Made by a program: the position numbers and the translations under genes | In this document: one piece after another, positions 33,570 to 41,731 of the stretch | How the letters are laid out: each line of letters opens with the position of its first letter | Numbering within the stretch: position 1 is the stretch's first letter | Assembly (NCBI GenBank): GCA_022564995.1 | Contig: JADFKK010000012.1 | Span: 1 to 49,636, forward strand | DNA: 49,636 nucleotides | Reading direction: 5' to 3' | Origin: Planctomycetota bacterium | GTDB lineage: Bacteria; Planctomycetota; Planctomycetia; Pirellulales; JADFKK01 | The notes under the pieces: generated by a model | What the model was told of the DNA's origin: nothing | Seen by the model: only the letters and a program-made list of their open reading frames with translations | The model's database searches: none

Positions 33570-34898
33570 ATGTCACAGTCCATGTTGCTGCCGACGAACT
33601 TGACCCGCCGAGCCATGATCGGCCAATCCGCCGCGCTGGCCGCTCCGGCGTTTGCATTGCCCTATCTGATTCCCGCCGGCGTCTTGGCCGCGCCGGGTAA
33701 GCCGGGGGCTAACGACCGCATCGGCGTCGGCTACGTCGGCGTCGGACGGCGGGCCCAGCAGTTGATGAAGCTGCCAGCCGAGGCCCAGATGGTGGCCGTC
33801 AGCGACATCTATCGAGATCGCGCCGAGAAAGTAGCGGCGGCCCACAAGTGCCGTGCCTACACCGACTATCGCAAGCTGCTCGAATCCAAAGACATCGACG
33901 CCGTGGTGGTGGCTACGCCCGACCACTGGCACGCGCTGCCGAGCATTCACGCTTGCCAGGCCGGTAAAGACGTCTACTGCGAAAAGCCGCTCACGCTCAC
34001 GATCGTCGAAGGCCGGCGGATGGTCGAGGCGGCCCGCAAGTACGAGCGCGTCGTGCAGACCGGCAGCCAGCAGCGTTCGATGGCCGCCAATCGCACGGCC
34101 TGCGAGTTGATTCGCAACGGACGCATCGGCAAAATTCAGCGCGTGATCGGTTTCAACTACCCCAGCCCCTGGAACTGCGCGCTGCGGGGCGGGCGGGCTC
34201 CGGCCGGGCTCGACTGGGACACCTGGTGCGGGCCGACCGAGCTGCGCCCGTTTAACCAAGACATCTTCACGCCGCGAGCCAGCCCGGGCTGGATTTCGTT
34301 TCGTGCCTATTCCGGCGGCGAGATGACCGGCTGGGGCGCTCACGGACTCGATCAGGTACAATGGGCCTTGGGCACCGACGAGAGCGGGCCACTGGAGATT
34401 TGGACCGAAGGATCGCAGTTCGATCCGCCGACGTATGCGTTGCCGGAGTCGCGCCGCCGGGGAGACACCGCGGGCAGTCACCCAACGGTCAAGTTCCGTT
34501 ACGCCGGCGGGATCATCTTGGAATTGGCCAACGGACCACATGGCGGGGCGGTGTTCATCGGCGAGCACGGCAAGATCACGATTGACCGGGGCAAATGCAA
34601 AGTCGAGCCGGAAGAGCTTGCCCACCAACCGGCCAAGGAGACTGACGTGCGGCTGTACGTGAGCGATCACCATCTGCAAAACTGGATCGACTGCATCAAG
34701 TCGCGCAAACGCCCCGTCGCCGACGTCGAAATCGGACATCGCACCGCGACCGTTTGTCACCTCGGCAACATCGCCCGCTGGACCGGCCGGCGATTGCATT
34801 GGGATCCCAAGAAAGAATTATTCCGCGGAGACGACGCGGCCAACGCGCTCTTGCAGCGACCCCGCCGCAAACCGTTTCAATTGCCGGAGATCGCGTAG
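33570..34898 (+). CDS. Gfo/Idh/MocA-family oxidoreductase with Tat signal
   Basis: 442 residues from ATG 33570 (AGGAG 8 nt upstream); an in-frame GTG/ATG further upstream lacks a site. The twin-arginine leader TRRAMIGQSAALAAPAFALP shows export. NAD(P)-binding IGVGYVGVGRRAQQL, then DIDAVVVATPDHWHA and CEKPLTL with the family lysine. Members oxidise sugars or inositols. The export signal is usual for planctomycete versions. First of three co-directional genes with a probable role in sugar-acid or polysaccharide breakdown. Confidence 0.9.
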   Translation: MSQSMLLPTNLTRRAMIGQSAALAAPAFALPYLIPAGVLAAPGKPGANDRIGVGYVGVGRRAQQLMKLPAEAQMVAVSDIYRDRAEKVAAAHKCRAYTDYRKLLESKDIDAVVVATPDHWHALPSIHACQAGKDVYCEKPLTLTIVEGRRMVEAARKYERVVQTGSQQRSMAANRTACELIRNGRIGKIQRVIGFNYPSPWNCALRGGRAPAGLDWDTWCGPTELRPFNQDIFTPRASPGWISFRAYSGGEMTGWGAHGLDQVQWALGTDESGPLEIWTEGSQFDPPTYALPESRRRGDTAGSHPTVKFRYAGGIILELANGPHGGAVFIGEHGKITIDRGKCKVEPEELAHQPAKETDVRLYVSDHHLQNWIDCIKSRKRPVADVEIGHRTATVCHLGNIARWTGRRLHWDPKKELFRGDDAANALLQRPRRKPFQLPEIA

Positions 34899-35033
34899 AA
34901 GTACAGCGCCAGGTTAGTGACCAACAGCGACGAGAAATCCGTGTCGATGTTGGAACGTTTCCCAGCCCCCCAAACGACCCGTGAGCAGCCCGAATTCATT
35001 TACCTATCGCTGCATTAGAATGGCGAACGCACC

Positions 35034-36275
35034 ATGACGAAAGAATCTTCACAACAATTTGCCCGCCGCCGCTTCTTGCTGGCTACGGCGGCGCTGCCGG
35101 TGATGCTGAATTCCGAGACGGCCGCCGCCAGGGAGACGAACGTGAAAATCGACCACATCGACGTCTTTCCGGTTCGCTACCCGATGACCGGATATTTCAA
35201 GTTCTTCAGCGGGCCGCGAGGATCGCGAGGGCGGGCGGCGGTGATGGTGAAGATCACGGCCGACGACGGCAAGATCGGCTGGGGCCAGAGCGTGCCGATC
35301 GCCCGCTGGAGTTATGAAACGCTCGAGACGGCGACCATCGTGCTGCGAGATTACTTCGCACCGGCGATCATCGGGCGCGACCCGACGGACATGGACGGGG
35401 CACAAACAGCGCTCGACGGGGCGTTGGCCGGCGGGTTCTCGACCGGCATGCCGATCGCTCGGGCTGGGCTGGACCTGGCGCTGCACGATCTGTTGGGCAA
35501 GCTGCGCGGCAAGTCGCTGGCGGAGCTGTGGGGACGCAAACCGGGTGGGCCGCTGACGCTGAGTTGGACGCTCAACCCGCGCAAGCTCGCAGAGATCGAG
35601 CCGCTCGTCGAGCAGGGCTGGAAGCGGGGCTATCGCAACTTCAACATCAAGCTGGCGCCCGATCCGAAGTTCGACGTCGCCTTGGCCCGGCGGGTGCGCA
35701 AGCTCGTTCCCAAGGGCTTTCTGTGGGCCGACGCCAACGGCGGTTACGATCCGGCCGCGGCGCTCACGGTCGCGCCGAAGTTGGCCGATGCGGGCGTCGA
35801 CGTGCTCGAAGCGCCGCTCAAGCCGAATCGCATCAGCGGCTATCAGGCATTGAAAAAACAGGCGGCCTTGCCGATCTTGATGGACGAGGGCGTCGTCTCG
35901 CCGGTCGAGCTGGAGGAATTCATCCGCCTGAAAATGATCGACGGCGTGGCCATGAAGCCGTCTCGCTGCGGCGGCCTGGTCTCGGCCCGCAGGCAAATCG
36001 AGCTGATCGAGCAAGCCGGCCTGATGTGGCTGGGCAGCGGATTGACCGATCCCGACATCTCGCTGGCCGCGACCCTGGGGCTCTACGGGGCCTATAACCT
36101 CAAGCGCCCGGCCGCCCTGAACGGACCGCAATTCCTAACGGCCGACGTGTTGAAGAAACCGCTGGTCATCAAGGACGGTCTGGCCGAAGTGCCAACCGGC
36201 CCGGGGCTCGGCGTTGAAGTCGATGAAGTGAAGGTCGTTGAGTTGGTAAAACGTACAATGCGGCAGGCTAAATGA
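35034..36275 (+). CDS. Mandelate racemase/muconate-lactonizing-type enolase superfamily protein with Tat signal
   Basis: 413 residues from ATG 35034. Leader ARRRFLLATAALPVML is Tat-like. N-terminal capping domain followed by the barrel with metal-ligand sites WADANGGYD, VLEAPL and MDEGV, plus catalytic-lysine candidates in FNIKLAP and AMKPSRCGG. The family abstracts a proton next to a carboxylate, for example in sugar-acid dehydration or racemisation. 135 bp behind the Gfo/Idh gene; probably the same pathway. The substrate cannot be told. Confidence 0.87.
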   Translation: MTKESSQQFARRRFLLATAALPVMLNSETAAARETNVKIDHIDVFPVRYPMTGYFKFFSGPRGSRGRAAVMVKITADDGKIGWGQSVPIARWSYETLETATIVLRDYFAPAIIGRDPTDMDGAQTALDGALAGGFSTGMPIARAGLDLALHDLLGKLRGKSLAELWGRKPGGPLTLSWTLNPRKLAEIEPLVEQGWKRGYRNFNIKLAPDPKFDVALARRVRKLVPKGFLWADANGGYDPAAALTVAPKLADAGVDVLEAPLKPNRISGYQALKKQAALPILMDEGVVSPVELEEFIRLKMIDGVAMKPSRCGGLVSARRQIELIEQAGLMWLGSGLTDPDISLAATLGLYGAYNLKRPAALNGPQFLTADVLKKPLVIKDGLAEVPTGPGLGVEVDEVKVVELVKRTMRQAK

Positions 36276-36299
36276 TAATGTTGATCGTATCGAAAGCGG

Positions 36300-36433
36300 T
36301 TGTGCCCGCGAATTACGCGAATTGACGCGAATCGTGCGTCGTTATCCAAAACAGAACCGACTCAGCGTGACTTGGCAAGCAGTCTCCCGTGATAGATGAT
36401 TCGCGTAGATTCGCGTCATTCGCGGGCAAACAA
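36300..36433. repeat. Inverted repeat of CGCGAATT-type units
   Basis: TTGTGCCCGCGAATTACGCG... (36300-36333) is the near-perfect complement of 36398-36433. The arms carry three copies of an ACGCGAAT-like unit. It occupies the gap between the enolase-superfamily and DUF6807 genes and looks like a non-coding interspersed repeat. Confidence 0.7.
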
Positions 36434-36484
36434 CATCATTCTCTTCGATCCGAGTATCGCGATAACCAGGCCAGGAGCCTCGAC

Positions 36485-37798
36485 ATGAGCGTATTTCGGC
36501 AGCACACAGCGATAACGATCCTGGTCACATGGACCGCGGGTTGTGCCCTCTTCGTCGCGATTAGCAACTCGGCATCCGCAGAACGTCCGAACGCTAATGG
36601 CTCGGAGCCCATCCTTATCGTTCCCTCTAGCAAAGTATCGCTACAACTTGCCGTGCCGCTGCCGGACGAAGTGAAATCAGACGCCGCTCGCTGGCAATTG
36701 GTGGAAATCGGCGGGGCGAAACAGACGCTGCCGGCGCAGCGGGTCGCGGCGATGAAGGTCGACGGCACGGCGGCACAATCCGGCGGGCAGTTGCTCGCCA
36801 CGATTCCGCCCGACGGCGACGCCGAAGGCCCGCGCCGCTTTCGGCTGATTGAGGACAAGACGTCGACCAAGGGCACAAAAGGCGGCTTCCACCTCCGCGA
36901 AATCAGCGACAAATCGCTCGGCCTGTGGGAAGGCGACAAGCCCGTGCTGGTCTACAACCACGGCGTGATCACCGGCAAGGACGTGCCGGTGAGTGATTCC
37001 CGCCGCCGTCGCGCTTGTTACGTGCATCCGCTGTGGGGACTCGACGGCGAGCTGCTCACCGACGATTTTCCTCGGGACCATTACCATCATCACGGCATCT
37101 TTTGGACCTGGCCGCAGGTGACGATCGACGGCAAAAAGTACGACCTGTGGATGTACAAAAACATTCAGCAGCGATTCGTCCGCTGGATCGACCGCCGCGC
37201 TGGCCCGCTGGCCGGGGTGCTGGCGGTCGAGAACGGCTGGTTTGTCGGCGAGCGAAAAGTGATGATCGAGCGGGTTTGGATTCGATCGTTTCAGGCTACC
37301 GGCGGGAGCCGCGCGATCGATCTCGATTTTGTCTGGACTCCCGTCGATCGTCCGATCACGCTGCAAGGCCAGGGGCGTAAAAGCTACGGCGGCCTGACCG
37401 TGCGGTTCGATGTCTCGCCGCGACGCGACGCGAAGATCACGACCTCGGCCGACGCCGCGCGGCCCGAGAGCAATTCGTCCGCCGCGAAAAAAGTCGACCT
37501 GGTCAACACGCCGCTCGCCTGGGCCGACCTGACCTCGAAGTTCCCCGGAGCGAAGGCCCGCAGCGGAGCGGCCGTGTTCGCTGCGCCCGACCATCCCAAC
37601 TTTCCGCCGACCTGGCTCACCCGACACTACGGCGCGCTGTGCGTCGGCTGGCCGGGTGTGAAGCCGCGGACGTTCGCCCCCGGCAAACCGTTTCGCCTCA
37701 GCTATCGCATCTGGATTCACAAGAAGGATCCGGGCGCGGCGAGGATTCAGCAGGCGTATCAGGCGTACGCCACCACAGCGCAGGCGCAGTGGGAGTGA
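36485..37798 (+). CDS. DUF6807 (PmoA-like family) secreted protein
   Basis: 437 residues from ATG 36485 (AGGAG 9 nt upstream). Hydrophobic signal region about 10-33. Family features: YVHPLWGLDGELLTDDFP and the His-rich DHYHHHGIFWTW near residue 200, then NGWFVGERKVMIERVWIRS and C-terminal LSYRIWIHKKDPG. Despite the PmoA-like name this is not a methane monooxygenase; in planctomycetes it accompanies Gfo/Idh and sugar-degradation genes. Function unknown. Confidence 0.85.
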   Translation: MSVFRQHTAITILVTWTAGCALFVAISNSASAERPNANGSEPILIVPSSKVSLQLAVPLPDEVKSDAARWQLVEIGGAKQTLPAQRVAAMKVDGTAAQSGGQLLATIPPDGDAEGPRRFRLIEDKTSTKGTKGGFHLREISDKSLGLWEGDKPVLVYNHGVITGKDVPVSDSRRRRACYVHPLWGLDGELLTDDFPRDHYHHHGIFWTWPQVTIDGKKYDLWMYKNIQQRFVRWIDRRAGPLAGVLAVENGWFVGERKVMIERVWIRSFQATGGSRAIDLDFVWTPVDRPITLQGQGRKSYGGLTVRFDVSPRRDAKITTSADAARPESNSSAAKKVDLVNTPLAWADLTSKFPGAKARSGAAVFAAPDHPNFPPTWLTRHYGALCVGWPGVKPRTFAPGKPFRLSYRIWIHKKDPGAARIQQAYQAYATTAQAQWE

Positions 37799-37803
37799 CG
37801 CCC

Positions 37804-39111
37804 TCACACCTCCAACTTCCACGGCGCCCGATACTGCTTCGTCACCAGGGCGTTAGCTTCCGCGTCGCCGACGATCTGCTCCTTCTGGCCGTCCCAGTCG
37901 ATCTTGCGGCCGACCCGCCAGGCGATGTTCAGCAGGTGGCCGGGATTGCTCGAATGGTGACCGACTTCCACGTCGGCCTCCGGGCGGGTGTGGTTGCGGA
38001 CGTTGTCGAGAAACACGGCCTGATGATTCGGCCCGGCGCCGCGGAACGTCTCTTCCTTCCCGCTTTTGCCGCGCTCGGGCGTGATCGTGTATCCTCCCCG
38101 GTCGAGAATCATCGACGCTTCGCTGCCGAAGAAACACTTGGCGTGTGACCGGTGTTCGCGCCGGCAGCCGCCTCGAAAGGTGTACTGCAAGAGGAACCCT
38201 TTCTTCGCCACGGGTCCCGGGCCGTACTGGAGGATTCCCGAAAACGTATCGGGCCACTGATTGTTGGATTTCTCGAAACACATGTTGCCGCCCATCGCCG
38301 TGGCCGAAATCGGCTCGCTGACGCCCATGCACCAATTGACGATGTCGTAGTGATGCACGGCCCAATCGAGTTGCCAGGCGCCGCCGTAGTCGAAAAACCA
38401 ATAGTGATGACGGTAGCGATTCGGATTGTAGGCCACTTTGGGCGAAGGTCCGAGCCAGAAGTCCCAGTCCAACTCGGCCGGCGGGTCGCCGTCGGGCGGC
38501 GAGCCGAAGCCCGGATAAAAGTACTGATAGTCCCAGACCTTCACTTCGGAGATTTCGCCAAGCCGGCCGGCGCGAATCAACTCGGCCGCCTTGCGATAAT
38601 GCTCCCAACTGCGCTGCTGCGTGCCGATCTGAACGATGCGATCGTACTTGCGCGCCGCCCGCACGGCCGCCCTTCCTTCACCGATCGACGTGCCGAGCGG
38701 TTTCTCGACGTACACGTCCTTGCCGGCCTGGCAGGCGTGAATGGTGGGCAGCACGTGCCAGTGTCCGTTGGTGGCCACGACAACCGCGTCGATGTCTTTG
38801 CTTTCCAACAGCTTGCGGTAGTCGGAATAAGCACGGATTTTGTCGCCGCCCAGCCGGCCGCGCGTGGCGGCCATCCGTGCGGAGTTCACGTCGCAGACCG
38901 CGACGAACTGGTGACCGGCGACCGGCTTGAAGTTACCGAGGAGTTGATTGCCCCGCCCGCCGCAGCCGATCAGCGCCAGGTTGATCGTTTCATTGGGTCC
39001 GATCTTGCCAGCCGATTCGGTCGCGCAGAGCGAAGCCCCTGCAAATCCGGCGGCGGCCGTTGCTGCGGTGGTCGACTCTAAAAACTCTCTTCGCGTGTGT
39101 TGATCGTTCAT
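37804..39111 (-). CDS. Gfo/Idh/MocA-family oxidoreductase with Tat-type leader
   Basis: 435 residues from ATG 39111 (AAAGGA about 9 nt upstream). TRREFLESTTAATAAAGFAGASL is a planctomycete Tat leader. INLALIGCGGRGNQLLG is the dinucleotide fold, DIDAVVVATNGHWHV and VEKPLG follow. The family catalyses NAD(P)-linked redox of sugars. Converges with the DUF6807 gene, 5 bp between stops. Directly upstream lies an isomerase fragment, and a second DUF6807 tail lies beyond that. Confidence 0.9.
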   Translation of the reverse strand: MNDQHTRREFLESTTAATAAAGFAGASLCATESAGKIGPNETINLALIGCGGRGNQLLGNFKPVAGHQFVAVCDVNSARMAATRGRLGGDKIRAYSDYRKLLESKDIDAVVVATNGHWHVLPTIHACQAGKDVYVEKPLGTSIGEGRAAVRAARKYDRIVQIGTQQRSWEHYRKAAELIRAGRLGEISEVKVWDYQYFYPGFGSPPDGDPPAELDWDFWLGPSPKVAYNPNRYRHHYWFFDYGGAWQLDWAVHHYDIVNWCMGVSEPISATAMGGNMCFEKSNNQWPDTFSGILQYGPGPVAKKGFLLQYTFRGGCRREHRSHAKCFFGSEASMILDRGGYTITPERGKSGKEETFRGAGPNHQAVFLDNVRNHTRPEADVEVGHHSSNPGHLLNIAWRVGRKIDWDGQKEQIVGDAEANALVTKQYRAPWKLEV

Positions 39112-39156
39112 CGGTGGGTTCCTTTGTAAGGGAAAACAACCAGCCGCCGTGCCACG

Positions 39157-39267
39157 TCACTGCAACAGTCCACGCATGAACTCGACGCTTCGGCGGATGT
39201 TCTCGTCCGATCCGTAACACTCGATCGACAATACGCCGCTCCAATTGGTGTCCATCAGATACATCAT
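39157..39267 (-). pseudogene. C-terminal fragment of a sugar phosphate isomerase/epimerase (TIM barrel)
   Basis: The last ~33 codons read NWSGVLSIECYGSDENIRRSVEFMRGLL, the usual ending of xylose-isomerase-like TIM-barrel proteins found beside Gfo/Idh genes. Upstream coding is lost: the sequence joins the DUF6807 tail copy on the other strand at about 39268. Broken gene. Confidence 0.7.
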
Positions 39268-39268
39268 A

Positions 39269-39355
39269 TGGATCAACAAGAAGGATCCGGGCGCGGCGCA
39301 AGTCGAGCGGGAATACCAAGCGTTCGCCGCCACGGCAAAGGTCAAGTGGGAGTGA
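39269..39355 (+). pseudogene. Second copy of a DUF6807 gene 3' end
   Basis: 87 bp ending in TGA encode WINKKDPGAAQVEREYQAFA and on to KWE, colinear without gaps with the end of the DUF6807 gene (37712-37798) at roughly 75% nucleotide identity. No upstream part of the gene is present. The divergence argues for a relic of a paralog rather than a fresh duplication. Confidence 0.75.
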
Positions 39356-39378
39356 GCGTCGAGGAAGTCTCTCGCGTC

Positions 39379-39566
39379 GGGTGGGTGGTGGCAGAGCTTT
39401 TGTTGCGGGACGGCAGGGCCTGCCAAGAAATGGGGACACTGGGTTTTGCGGCTTTCGATGCGTTACGAGACAGTTCTGTTTCGCCCGTTCCGGGCTACCG
39501 AAATGTTAGCGTTTACGAGAACCCAGGGCGTTGCCCTGGGCTGATATGTTACGGCCCCTTCGGGGC
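39379..39566. repeat. MITE-like palindromic element, half copy E
   Basis: One terminal arm (GGGTGGGTGGTGGCAGAGC from 39379) and one half of the core: TTCTGTTTCGCCCGTTCCGG (from 39475), CCCAGGGC-GTT-GCCCTGGG (39522-39540), GCCCCTTCGGGGC (39554-39566). It ends 27 bp from the stop of the minus-strand YVTN gene, the same placement as the other copies. Confidence 0.75.
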
Positions 39567-39593
39567 AAATACTGCGAGACCGCCCGACTCGCA

Positions 39594-41552
39594 TCACAGC
39601 GACAGCACGTACTTTACCAGATCGTCGAGTTCTTTCTCCGAGAGCTTGCCGGTCTTGCCATGTTTTCCTTTGGGATTGTGAGTGGTGAAAATCTCTTGGA
39701 TCGACATCGCGCGGCCGTCGTGCAGGTACGGACCCGTGCGATACGCCTCGAACAGGGCGGGCGTGTCGTAGCGGCCGTCTTTTTCCATGTAGTGATCGCT
39801 TAGCACGCCGACGTTGTGCATCTTCTTGTCGGTGAAGTACGGCGCCGGATGACAGCGGGCGCAAGCGGCCTTGCCTTCGAACAGCGTCTTGCCCCGCTGG
39901 GCCGACTCGGTGAGCTTTCCGTCGGCCGTCAAGTGGATGCTCGGTTCCGGTCGTAGCGCCGTCAGATAGGCGTACAGGGCGTCGATGTCCGCCTTGGTCG
40001 CCACCAGCATATTCGTCCCCTCCAGGCCGCCGCGGACACAGTCGTATGCCTTGGCGACGGTCGCCCGCCGGTTGAGCGGTTCGGTTTTGTGAAAGAGGGT
40101 CAGGTTCATCGTGTCTTTGGCGTTACCGATTCCGTCGGCCAGAAAATCCCAGCGCAAGCCGTCGACGCGGCCTTCGTTCGGATGGCACGACGCGCAGCTA
40201 TGCCAACGCTGAAAGGCCATCGTGGCGTCGTGAAAGATGATTTCGCCGCGGCGGGCCGGGTCGATCGTAGGTTGCGGGCCGAGGGCCAGGGTGGCCTGGA
40301 TTTTGCCGTCGTCGGTGCCCAATAGCACGACCGAGCCGGCGTAATAATTCGCCACGGCCAGCGTCTTGCCGTCGGGCGAAAGGGCCAGGCCGCGCGGACC
40401 TTTTCCCCCGGTTGCAAAGCGGCGGATGGCGCCGGCGATATACAGGGCGGTCAGATCGTTCTCCAGGTCGGCGATCTTGCCGCGATCCTTTTGAATCTGC
40501 ACCCAAATGTTGTCTTGAGAGCCATCTTTGAGCGCTGCCAACTCCGCCGGGATATTACCTGCCAGCAGTTCTTTGAGCAAACCGACGTCGATCCGCGAAA
40601 CTTCATGCACGCCGGCGTGACTGATCCACAATTGCTTGCCGTCAGCGGAACAAACCACCGAATGCGGATCGGCGGCGCCCTGCGTCAGATCGTCGAGCAG
40701 AACGGTCACCACACGCTCGGCCTTGGCCAAGTCGATCGCGCTAAGCGCGAACGTATTGACCCAGCCGCGTTCCAACTGCGTGATCGGCAGATTGAATCGC
40801 CCCAGACCGTGAACGACATAGGCCCACTTGCCGTCGGGGCTGATGCAGACGCCCTGAACCATCGACGAGCCCGGCGGCAGCTTCACCGCGGCCGTCGCCG
40901 TTAGTGTCTCCGCGTCGACGATGCTCACCACGGCCGAGAGTTTTGGATCGGTGCCGCGGCCGTGCGCCACCATATTCGTCACGACGACCGTCCGCTCGTC
41001 GGGCGAAACGGCGACGCAGCTCGGCTCGCGGACCAGGGCGATCTGCTTGATCTGCTTGGCGGGTGTTTGGGCCAGATCGATCACCGAGAGCGTGTGATTG
41101 TCTTGATTGGCCACATACAGCCGCCGCAACTTCGGCGAGATCGCCACGGCCATCGGCCAGCGACCGACGGCGATCCGCTCGACGACCGACCGCTTCGCCG
41201 TGTCGAGGACGGCGACGGTGCCGGCGCCGTGCTCCGCGACGTACAGCGTCGATCCGTCGGCGCTCAGCGCCACACCGCGGGGCTTGCCTCGCAGCGCGAT
41301 TTCGGCCCGCACGGTCTTTGTAGCGGCATCGAGAATGGTCACGTTGCGTCCCGTCGAGTCCGAGACATAGAGCGTCTTGCCGTCGGGTGAGATCGCCACG
41401 TCCGCCGGCGAGCGGTACGTGGCGGGCTTTGTCGCCTGCGCGCTCTGCTCTTTGTCTCCACGGAGTTGCTGCCCGTCGGTCCCGAGCACACACCAACCTA
41501 CCGCCGCCAGCACGGAAACCGACGAAAGTAATCGAATGAAGTTAGTCGTCAT
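39594..41552 (-). CDS. YVTN beta-propeller / di-heme cytochrome (MauG/CcpA-like) protein
   Basis: 652 residues from ATG 41552. Signal peptide about 5-25. Residues ~45-430 form a YVTN-type propeller (ISPDGKTLYVSDSTGRNVTILD, ALSADGSTLYVAEHGAGTVAVLD, LSPDGKTLAVANYYAGSVVLL). Then a cytochrome-c-peroxidase-like part with C453-H457 (SCASCH) and C564-H568 (ACARCH), ending in DTPALFEAYRTGPYLHDG and IQEIFTTHNPKGKHG, typical of MauG/CcpA relatives. Probably a periplasmic electron-transfer or peroxidase-type protein. It lies downstream of the HzsA-like paralog 7 on the same strand, 179 bp away with a likely promoter between. Confidence 0.88.
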   Translation of the reverse strand: MTTNFIRLLSSVSVLAAVGWCVLGTDGQQLRGDKEQSAQATKPATYRSPADVAISPDGKTLYVSDSTGRNVTILDAATKTVRAEIALRGKPRGVALSADGSTLYVAEHGAGTVAVLDTAKRSVVERIAVGRWPMAVAISPKLRRLYVANQDNHTLSVIDLAQTPAKQIKQIALVREPSCVAVSPDERTVVVTNMVAHGRGTDPKLSAVVSIVDAETLTATAAVKLPPGSSMVQGVCISPDGKWAYVVHGLGRFNLPITQLERGWVNTFALSAIDLAKAERVVTVLLDDLTQGAADPHSVVCSADGKQLWISHAGVHEVSRIDVGLLKELLAGNIPAELAALKDGSQDNIWVQIQKDRGKIADLENDLTALYIAGAIRRFATGGKGPRGLALSPDGKTLAVANYYAGSVVLLGTDDGKIQATLALGPQPTIDPARRGEIIFHDATMAFQRWHSCASCHPNEGRVDGLRWDFLADGIGNAKDTMNLTLFHKTEPLNRRATVAKAYDCVRGGLEGTNMLVATKADIDALYAYLTALRPEPSIHLTADGKLTESAQRGKTLFEGKAACARCHPAPYFTDKKMHNVGVLSDHYMEKDGRYDTPALFEAYRTGPYLHDGRAMSIQEIFTTHNPKGKHGKTGKLSEKELDDLVKYVLSL

Positions 41553-41619
41553 CGTGTTATCTCCTCAAGAAAGGAAGTCCTCAGTGACCACCAAACAAAA
41601 GATATTAAACTAGTGTTAC

Positions 41620-41646
41620 ATTATATACTTTTGCCCCACATTTCAA
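41620..41646 (-). promoter_or_regulatory. Possible promoter of the YVTN di-heme gene
   Basis: Read on the minus strand, TTGAAA (41646-41641) and TATAAT (41625-41620) with a 15-bp spacer lie 68 bp before the start at 41552, in a clearly AT-rich island within GC-rich DNA. The spacer is short, so the exact boxes are uncertain. Confidence 0.4.
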
Positions 41647-41731
41647 TAGGGACTCGCGGACGTCACGAAATCGGTGCGTTACGACACGTTTCGTCCGAAC
41701 GTAACTCAAGCCGGCTCCAGCACTTCCGTCG

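Noticed and set aside
36485..37798. Methane monooxygenase subunit PmoA
   Set aside because: The family name PmoA-like (DUF6807) is historical; the protein is a soluble, secreted protein and lacks PmoA membrane helices.
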